Source: Tetradesmus obliquus (Eukaryota > Chlorophyta > Chlorophyceae > Sphaeropleales > Scenedesmaceae). From it: a stretch of DNA of 64,000 nucleotides. Below, piece by piece: positions 57,101 through 64,000 of this stretch. The notes under the pieces are model-generated. The model did no database searches, was not told where the DNA came from, and saw nothing but the letters and a program-made list of their open reading frames with translations. Each line of letters opens with the position of its first letter. Position 1 is the stretch's first letter. The stretch covers positions 2,843,501 to 2,907,500 of the forward strand of contig CP126194.1 of the NCBI GenBank assembly GCA_030272155.1, given 5' to 3'. Position numbers and translations under genes: made by a program.

Positions 57101-59363
57101 AAGCAGATTGCCTCATAAAGGACAACAGCTGGGGCGCCAACATGTCGACCTTGCACTGTAGTAGGTGAGCTGACAAAGGGTGAGCAGCAGCTGCTGCTGC
57201 TGGCATAGCGACAAGCAAAAAGAGAACATGTGCTGAAGTCGCCGCGAACAACGTGTGTGATGTCCTGCAATCATGCATGGGTCAGAGCTAACACTGTTAT
57301 CCTCATGGCCCCGAAGGGCTTTCAGCGAAGTATGAGGCAGAGTGTACAGTCATCACACCCAACACAAAGCCATATCCAGCATGCAGCAGGTAAAAAGGTG
57401 CAGCAGCACCAGGTTTTAAGGGAAGTGCATGAACCATGTGGTGCATGAAACCTCCTGCAGGTCAGCTCTAACACTGTTATCCTCATGGCCCCGAAGGGCT
57501 TTCAGCGAAGTATGAGGCAGAGTGTACAGTCATCACACCTGCACGTGCACAAACCAGCACAGACACCTACCCAGCACGACTATTCATGAACAGCGTGCAA
57601 CAGCAGCATGCCCATACACAAACACACACAACCATACACAACACAACCCTGCTGCAAGCTCACCTGCTGGTCAAAGCTGCAGCTGTCACAGCCCAGCATG
57701 AACTCGACCTGCTGCTGCTTGCTCAGGTCGTCCTGCAAGGCCCTGCAGCGTCGCTTGTTCAAGTGGGCTGTGCCCGCATCGACCTCATCTAGCCAAGCAG
57801 GCCGAGAGCCAACAGGCAGCGGCTTTCCTGCAAGCTGCGGTTGCACTGCCAGCGCAGCGGAGCTTGCCCCAGCTGCAGCTGCAGCCGCGGCTCCTGCAGG
57901 ACCAGCGATTGCTGCATCTTCGCCCACAGGCATGGCAGCTGCAGCTGCTGCTGCATCCATGTCCGCAGCAGCTGCCTGGCTGCGCTTGCGCTTTGCGAGG
58001 CGCTGCTGCTCTTTACTCATGCTCCAGCACGCACCATCACACCCAACTGCCTGCCCTGCTGCTGCGCCTGTGCCGCTATCGGGGCCCCTATAGTTTGCAG
58101 GAACCATCAGCGCGCGGCGCAGGCCAAAGCCAGCAGTGCCAGCACGCCTGCCAGCGCCACCTCCACTAGCTCTACTGGCTGCCAGCAGCTTGCTTACATC
58201 AACAGGCATCGCAGCAGCCATGGCAGCATCCATAGCAGCATTCTCTGCGGCTGCTGCAGCAGCGGCGGCGGCCGCAGCTGCTGCTGCGGCAGCAGCAGCA
58301 GCATCCGCAGCAGCAGCAACCGCCGGCAGCGGGCCTGCGCTTGGCGCTGCAGCTGCTGCCGCTTTTGCAGCTGTCGCTGCTGCGGCTGCTGTGGCTCCTG
58401 CAAAGGCATCTGGCATGCTACTGTCGGTGCCAGCTGCTGCTGCTGCTGCTTCATCCTCTTGCGCCGCTGGTGCTGCAACAGTCAACCCATTGCCATGTTC
58501 CGCAAGCGGCTGCGGCAGCGGCTGGCTGGGGTTCGGCAACTGCTGCTGCTGTTGCTGCTGCTTTGTGGGCGTCTGCTTTGCGCCATCCAACGTTTTGCGC
58601 TTGGCTTTTGATGCCTCTGCTAGGGCCTCTGTCTCCTGGTCTGCCTCTGCTTCCAGCGTCTGCACACAAGCCACACAGTCAACGCAACACTAAGAATCGA
58701 TGCATGGATATCAATCAACGCACTGATGGTACAACACTCAACAGGTGAACAGCGTGCATGCATGGCTGCTTTTGATGTGCTGCACCTTGTGCAAGACGTT
58801 GAGAAATGAAAAGCTGTATGCATGCAAGCATACAGGCATATCCTGCCCTCATTGTGCCAAGATGACCCTGTGCACAGTTGGCATGCATGACACAGCAGAG
58901 TACTGATGACTTAGCGCGTTTGTAGGGGCGCAATATACCAACTACTGTGCTGCTGCACTAACAGAAAGGCGCAGCACTGCACAGAATGCCCACACCAGAC
59001 TGTGATACAATCCGTTCCTCAAGACACAGGCACTGTAAAACACCATTTGTGGCTGGCCCTGGTGCCGCAGACTGGCTGCTCAGGGGGGCCATAGCTTCAT
59101 GCACAACAGTCACCCTTCCCCTTATATGCCCGCTGTCACTTGCAGGCTTCGCGGCATTGTGTGCACCAGCCTGCTGGCCTCACCCGCAAGTCCTTTGCTT
59201 CCTGCTGCAGCAGATCCCTCAGGCGACCTCCAGCACCAGCACGCGATCTGCGTCCCCGGCCGTGATCAGTGCCCATTGCTGCTGCTGCTGCTTCATGCAT
59301 TTCACCGTCATCAGGGTCCTGCTGCTGGTGGCTGCCCTCACTGCCATTGCTGTGGGGCAGCAT
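48828..59363 (-). CDS. JmjN-JmjC protein of the plant KDM5/JMJ14 type, probably catalytically dead
   Basis: Nine exons (high to low): 59363-59184, 58659-57664, 57007-56634, 56413-54799, 54587-54430, 54156-53958, 53612-52569, 52215-51795, 51340-48828. Phases close to 2499 aa. Order: AT-hook-like GRGRRSRAGAGG; a Cys cluster (LGCDSCSFDQQ, GCSACR); JmjN (about 425-460; TFRPTAEEFADPFGYI, GICKIIPPEGW); linker with MHSLRSFAAYADWAARVHF; JmjC (about 900-1170; DLDSSKFGSGF, WNLNSLPRSRGSVL, LYSLQYMHSGAPQVWYAVPG, LAPWDWLGHG); a C5HC2-like finger in the 52 kb exon (CELCQCDLWLSAV, VCPEHA); and an 800-residue Ala/Gln-rich tail. The Fe(II) HxE motif reads RCE (R1037, E1039), the distal His is Thr1125, and the 2-oxoglutarate Lys in DPKVWY is Gln1055. 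A histone-binding scaffold role, like animal JARID2, is likelier than demethylation. Confidence 0.9.
51526..51840 (-). repeat. Three copies of a JmjN-JmjC gene exon end
   Basis: The minus-strand exon end encoding PELKPGGREPATPVA has its donor at 51795 and copies with boundaries at 51659 and 51526, spaced 136 and 133 nt into the intron. Confidence 0.88.
53840..53990 (-). repeat. Two copies of a JmjN-JmjC gene exon end
   Basis: The exon end encoding FSMEQLLVAL plus GTGGGTGTGC (boundary 53958) has a close copy at about 53848-53885, 108 nt downstream on the minus strand. Confidence 0.85.
57281..57539. repeat. Perfect ~70-nt direct repeat inside an intron
   Basis: 57281-57358 and 57461-57538 are 180 nt apart and identical over about 70 nt (CTAACACTGTTATCCTCATG onward). 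They lie within the second intron of the JmjN-JmjC gene, away from exon edges, so the duplication process is not confined to splice junctions. Confidence 0.92.
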
Positions 59364-60535
59364 TGAGCTTGTGCGCTGCACGAAACCAGATGTGTGATAG
59401 GCGGAAGAAGTGAAGGCAGTGGTCCGGGATTTGTGTGCACAGGCTATCAGGCAGCAGCAGAGAGAAGCGTGCAATGAACGTGTGATGTGCCAGGTCAGGA
59501 TGCAGGCAGTAACAGAATTCAGCTGCAGCTGAGCATGCCAGACAACATGCTGCAGCAAGTTAGGCATGCCTGCCAAGGCAGGGTCCCTACCTCACTGTGA
59601 TTCTGGCTGCTTGATCATTGTCAGCGGGCCGCATGCAGCCACTGCTGCCACTGGGTTCTCTGCACACACCCAGAGAGACAAAGTGGAGGATGTAGGTTCA
59701 TATCAGCTCTCTGTGGCGTCACATCGTGCCTGCCTAGGTCATGCAAGCAAGAATGAGCACCCATACAGCAGCCATGCACTCTGCTGCCGCTGGCGTTGGA
59801 GGTGACGAGCAGCCTCGAAACAACAAAAATGCCAGACTTTCACTGCAGTAGCAAAGGCTGCAGCATCCAGGTTGCTGCTCGGCTGGCGGAGGGCTGCGAC
59901 AGTGTGTGGGCTCTGCACAGCCAGAGTGCAACAAGCAGCCGAAATGCGAACCTTTACTCGATTACGGTTCCGCGTTGTATCGCTAGCTAGAATGGCTGCT
60001 TGTCGCTCCTCGTTGTTGAGGCGGTGCCTCAGGCAGTCACCTGGTCCCTTGAAAGCTGCACAATCTCGCAAGACGTTTTTGTTGAAGCCAGGCACGCCCC
60101 ATGCCTGGTGGCACCAGCTGATCTGACACAGGGCTCGTGCTGGTGGCCTGGAGTAAAGCCCTAGATGATGACTGTGCCTATGACTGCTCAGCAGTGACAC
60201 CCTAGTGCTGCTCCTTCTGGTTCCGTTCAAGGAGAACAGTGTTAGGAATTTATAGCCGCAATAAGGAGTTTAAAGCCTCCATCAGGACCCCGGCATGGAT
60301 GCCTTCTTGCGGTCAAGCGCATCATGGGTGCGATGGCCCTTTGACCAGGATGCACAGCGGCGCCAAGCATGCTGCCTGCTACATGCATGTGTCCAGCTGC
60401 AACCTCACTCAAGTGGCTGCGAATACACGGCGATCGACCGCCATCAGCCAACCACGCTCGCTTACACCCATGCCATACCTTGCGCACATGCATGATCACA
60501 ACCAGCACCCTCGGTTGGGGGCCCCAAAGAACGCT
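59364..60535. other. 5' flank of the JmjN-JmjC gene and 3' flank of the glycosyltransferase gene
   Basis: 1.2 kb between two minus-strand genes. The first ATG of the JmjN-JmjC gene lies 9 nt inside an AG acceptor-like GTGCAG, so an additional 5' UTR exon is possible. No further coding exon was supported. Confidence 0.45.
60462..60466 (-). terminator. Poly(A) signal TGTAA for the glycosyltransferase gene
   Basis: Minus-strand TGTAA about 70 nt after the stop codon at 60536, the expected green-algal position. Confidence 0.55.
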
Positions 60536-61662
60536 CTAGCCGCCTCCTGCTGCAGCAGCCGCATACGCAGGCAGCTTCAGCGCAGCCGCAAAGTTGCTGC
60601 GCAGCTGCTGCATGACCAGCAGCCGCACACTTTCCGGCACGCCTGGCGAGTTGAACATCTCGCTGGGGTTCAGCTGCACCACATGAAACACACGTTCACC
60701 GGCGGCTGGAGCAGCCACATCCCACGGGCATGCCTCTTTGTACCTGGCTACAGACCACGCAAAGGCGTCGAGCTGTGCAAACACATTCACCTTGGCAGCA
60801 ACCGCGCTGTGTGCTGCAACTGCCATGCCTCGCAATTCAGCCCAAGCGGCATCTAAAGTAGCACCACTGGCCCCTTCCTGCTTGGTGCGGCTGCGTTCAC
60901 TTCCTACACCCAACATCTGAAACGCTTTCTCCTCCAGGTCACTCAAATCATACACAAACTGCTGATAATGCACCCCAGGCTGCAAGTCCCAGTCCAGCCA
61001 TGACTGATAAGGACTCGCCTGCTTCAGCACTGCAGACGGCAGCAGCAGCTGCTGCGGCAGCCGGAATGGCGGGCCGTACCCATCTATTGACAGCGTGGCA
61101 GCACATGACGCCCATGCTTCCAGACCAACTGCCTCTCCATGCAGTAGGTATGCCAGCGCCCTAAAAGCATGCGCTGTCATTGCCGGGTTGTCAGGTGCTG
61201 CCTCATCGCTGCCGGCATCTCCTGCTGTTGCTGCTGCGCTATCGGCTGCATCAGCCTGTGCAAGTGCTGCACGCCCAGCTGGCGCATTCCAATGCATTCC
61301 AGTACCTGACAGGTTCAGCTGCCATGCTTTGCTGCCTTCATCTACTGCTGCTGCTGCTGCTGCTGCTGTTTCCATACCACCGGGGTGTCGCTCTGCCGCA
61401 ATGCCGCCATCCTCATCCTCATCGTCTTCATCTAGTGTCACACGGAGGGGTTGCCGCTTTCTTCTGCGGTATGTGCCTGGCTGCGCGCCCATCCCCAGGC
61501 ACTCTGGTGTCAGCTGCGGCAGAGAGCTGATGCCCACGTCAGCCACATGAGCATATGGAAACAGCCGCAGCACCGCCTGCACCCGCTTGTTGCGCAGCAA
61601 GTGCGGCTGCGGCTGCTGCCCTACCGCCACAGCAGCTGCATTGCCAATGCTGGCTAAACCAT

Positions 61663-61696
<34 letters not shown>

Positions 61697-62689
61697 GGTG
61701 TGCTGCAGCCCTGGTATGGGCCAGCCCCTGCTGCAGCCTGTTGCCTGGCCTCTCCAAAACAGCACCCTGCGCTTGGCACTCCAGGGGTACGTTTCCTGCA
61801 AGCAGCGCTGGTATTCCTGCAGCTGCGGCGGCGTGAGTGACAGCGCCCGCCACGCCTCTGGGCTTGGGATAGTAAAGCCACGGGTGTATGCTGATAGCTG
61901 TACTGCTACTGCACTGCTGCCTTGCTGGCCTGTCGGTTGATTTGAATCGGACACAGCAGCAGCAGCAGCAGCTGTGGCTGAAAGCCTGCTGGCGTAGCCG
62001 TGTGGTACCCATGCAGGGGCTAGCAGCTCAGTGATGTTGTACTGCTGCTGCTGCTGCGGTGGCCCCAGCCCAGAGGCGTTGAATATGGAGAAGCGCAGGA
62101 AGGGGATGCGCTGGTCACACAGCTGTGGGTGGTCTGTGAAGTCAACCACGAGGTCAACATCTGGGAAATCCTTGTAAAGGAACATGGCCTGCAGTGCAAG
62201 ACATCAGAAAATAAACTCAGCTGGAAAAGATGGGCTGTCAGGTTGCAGTTGAAAGGGTACACCCGCAGCACCAGCAGCAGCAGCACTCACCAGCACCAGC
62301 TGCTCGAGGAAGCCATCTCTGTACTGCTTGTACCTTGCATCACTGTGGTCATGGTCAACGTACACCACCCCTTTCACCACCTTGTAGCGGAATATCGGCG
62401 CCTCTGCATGGCAGGGCTTATAACTAGATGTCAGCTGCTGCTGGTCTGCTGCTCCTCCGTTCCAGTCGTATGCTGCGAGTATTGGCACCTTAGGCGGCAT
62501 GCGCCTGCTGCCACGTGCAAAGCCTGCTGCATCTGGCGGGCTTACACTCCTCAGGCAGAAGCTGGCTTCGTCTGCTGCACACCGCAGACCCAGCAGCAGC
62601 AACGACAGCACCAGCAGCAGTAGCTGTAGTGCTTGCTGCTGCTGCAGCAGCTGCTGCTGTCGCTGCCGGGCTAGCAGCTGATTCCACAT
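60536..62689 (-). CDS. GT90 / CAP10-family O-glycosyltransferase, type II membrane protein
   Basis: Two exons, 62689-62291 and 62188-60536, join in phase 0 to 683 aa. The start is the ATG at 62689. A Gln-rich cytosolic tip precedes a hydrophobic anchor (ALQLLLLVLSLLLLGL, about residues 20-36), then a luminal domain. CAP10 hallmarks: PIFRYKVVKGVVYVDHDH, YRDGFLEQLVL, DFPDVDLVVDFTDHP, IPFLRFSIF, WVPHGYASRL, RRVLFWRGQATG, LSIDGYGPPFRL, LLPSAVLKQASPYQSWLDWD and FVYDLSDLEEKAF. The family includes POGLUT-type and fungal CAP10 xylosyl/glucosyltransferases acting in the ER/Golgi on glycoproteins or wall polysaccharides; donor and acceptor here are unknown. Several Ala/acidic inserts (61400-61250, 61680) enlarge the domain. 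The single intron is compact (102 nt) and lacks exon-edge copies. Confidence 0.87.
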
Positions 62690-63014
62690 GAGCAATGGGC
62701 CATGTTAAATAACGGTGCAAGCTTAATGAGCAAGTGCGGGGATGAAGCAGGCTGCACCTTGTTGTACAAGCGATCGGTCAGAGGAACGCGGGTGACCTAG
62801 CGGTGTTACAGTGGCCGATATATAGAGAATACTGAAGCCATGAGCAAGGAAAATTGAATTGAGAACAAGCCGTGGACGTCTGCTGGCTTAGCCTGCAGCT
62901 GCCGACGGTAGGGTTTTCAGACTGAGCAGTTGCCCAACTGACAAGAAAGGAACAATACCCTCAACCACCAACAACATGGCTTGCTTGTTTCACAGGCTAC
63001 ACAGGATTACTGCA
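62690..63014. other. Promoter of the glycosyltransferase gene and 3' flank of the IQ-motif gene
   Basis: 325 nt between two minus-strand genes. A minus-strand TGTAA at 62805-62809, about 205 nt after the IQ gene stop, may end that transcript. GATATATAGAG at 62817-62827 is AT-rich. No gene seen. Confidence 0.45.
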
Positions 63015-64000
63015 TCACTTGATGTCTCTCCTTGACTTGACCACTGCCATGGCCTCCTGTAGCTTGCGGAAGCTGCTGCCAGCCATGGACGTCCTGAGCG
63101 CCAGCTCCGCCTGCTGCTGCTCCTCACTAGCTTGCAGCTTCCCTGCCCTCCACACCAGCTGCCGCGCCAGCTGCTCCGTACATGCTGAGCCAGCACTGCT
63201 GCAGCCATCGCCATGCTGGGTGGCTGTCCGCATGTCAGCAGCACTCCTGATGACCAGCTGCCTGCCAGCCAGCATGTCAACCTTGGAATCTGCTGCGCCG
63301 ACAGCCACAGCATCTGCTGTTGGCCGGCCACTGCCTGTTTTGCTTGAGCTTCTGCAGGTTCCCACAACAATCTCAGCCGGAGGTTGCTGCTCAGGCAGAG
63401 GCATCCCTGCTGTCTGCTTACTGCTGCTGCTGCTGCTGCGACTGAAGTGACGGCTTCCGTGCGATGGTGCAACCTTGCTGCTGCTCCCCCCTCTGCTGGT
63501 CTTGCCATCACCTGGCACACTGCTCCGACTCCTATCACTGAAACTTCTGTCATCACTGCCTTTCCCACTGCTGCATCTACTACTGCTGTTACTACTGCTG
63601 CCGCTGCTGCTGGGGCAGATGGTGGCGACACTGTCTGGCAGCGCTTCACAGACAGGCTCATCAACACCACCACCGCCAGCGGCTGGCTCAACACCAGCTT
63701 GCTGAAGCACAGTATGAGCTGCTGTCTGTCGTGCTGCTGCTGCTGCTGCTGCTGCTGCTTCTATGGCTGCCTTGTGCTGGGCAAGCTGCTGCAGCTGACG
63801 CCTAGCCAGCAAGCCCCTGCACATCGCCTGCAGCACCATCGCCGCCTCCCGTCGCTGCTGCCGCTGCATGTTCAGCACTTGCTGCTGCTGCAGCTTGTGC
63901 TGCTGCTTCTGCAACCTGGTTCGCAGCAGATCTGCAGTGGCTCGGCGCACCAGCCAACCCCTACAGCAGGCCTGCAGGACAGCTGCTGCTGCTTGCTGCT
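63015..64000 (-). CDS. IQ-motif (calmodulin-binding) protein, C-terminal part
   Basis: One open frame from the right window edge to the stop at 63015, about 327 residues; the N-terminus lies outside. Two IQ motifs with the LQxxxRGxxxR pattern are visible: LQACCRGWLVRR (about 63990-63955) and LQAMCRGLLARRQ (about 63832-63795), separated by a Gln/Lys/Arg-rich helix. IQ motifs usually bind calmodulin or myosin light chains. A long Ser/Ala/Gly-rich low-complexity region follows, then a short conserved-looking tail (SFRKLQEAMAVVKSRRDIK). It could be the tail of a myosin, a kinesin-like or a scaffold protein; nothing here decides. Confidence 0.7.
   Translation of the reverse strand, partial: QQAAAAVLQACCRGWLVRRATADLLRTRLQKQQHKLQQQQVLNMQRQQRREAAMVLQAMCRGLLARRQLQQLAQHKAAIEAAAAAAAAARQTAAHTVLQQAGVEPAAGGGGVDEPVCEALPDSVATICPSSSGSSSNSSSRCSSGKGSDDRSFSDRSRSSVPGDGKTSRGGSSSKVAPSHGSRHFSRSSSSSSKQTAGMPLPEQQPPAEIVVGTCRSSSKTGSGRPTADAVAVGAADSKVDMLAGRQLVIRSAADMRTATQHGDGCSSAGSACTEQLARQLVWRAGKLQASEEQQQAELALRTSMAGSSFRKLQEAMAVVKSRRDIK

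Overview
This is nuclear DNA of a green alga. The evidence is intron-dense genes with GT-AG introns, long Ala/Gln runs from GCA/CAG repeats, TGTAA-type poly(A) signals, and proteins whose closest recognisable relatives are plant ones (DEG9 protease, plant TAF1/HAF, At3g43240-type ARID-PHD protein, JMJ14/KDM5-type JmjC protein). The style suggests Chlorophyceae (Sphaeropleales or Chlamydomonadales), but the species cannot be read from the sequence. All assignments come from reading the translations; no database search was run.

Layout. <1-18142 (+): TAF1, the large TFIID subunit, 24 exons, 5'-truncated by the window edge, ending in a bromodomain and a CW zinc finger. 19743-23037 (-): ADP-ribosylglycohydrolase/J1-crystallin family protein, 6 exons. 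About 23900-29873 (+): DEG9-type serine protease with an intact catalytic triad. 30435-33125 (+): 146-aa secreted Cys-containing protein of unknown role. 34611-36758 (-): beta-strand-rich protein, model incomplete. 37169-43690 (+): ARID-PHD chromatin protein, 12 exons, 743 aa. 45613-46309 (-): 111-aa secreted Ala/Pro/Lys-rich protein. 46426-47614: three tandem copies of a ~430-nt non-coding unit. 48828-59363 (-): JmjN-JmjC protein of 2499 aa, 9 exons, with the iron and 2-oxoglutarate ligands replaced. 60536-62689 (-): GT90/CAP10 glycosyltransferase. 63015->64000 (-): IQ-motif protein running off the window. For the seven genes with complete exon chains within the window, and for the visible part of TAF1, every exon phase was checked and closes.

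Three genes (TAF1, ARID-PHD, JmjN-JmjC) encode chromatin or transcription machinery. There is no operon logic; genes lie on both strands and two pairs are divergent.

The most striking signal is structural. At least 30 exon ends are tandemly repeated into the neighbouring intron, two to six times, with units of about 100-270 nt. Each unit carries the last or first bases of an exon plus its splice site. At a 5' splice site the copy nearest the exon body is the one that keeps the frame; at a 3' splice site it is the last copy. A second recurrent trait is (CTG)n immediately before 3' splice sites, opposite in sense to the (CAG/GCA)n inside exons.
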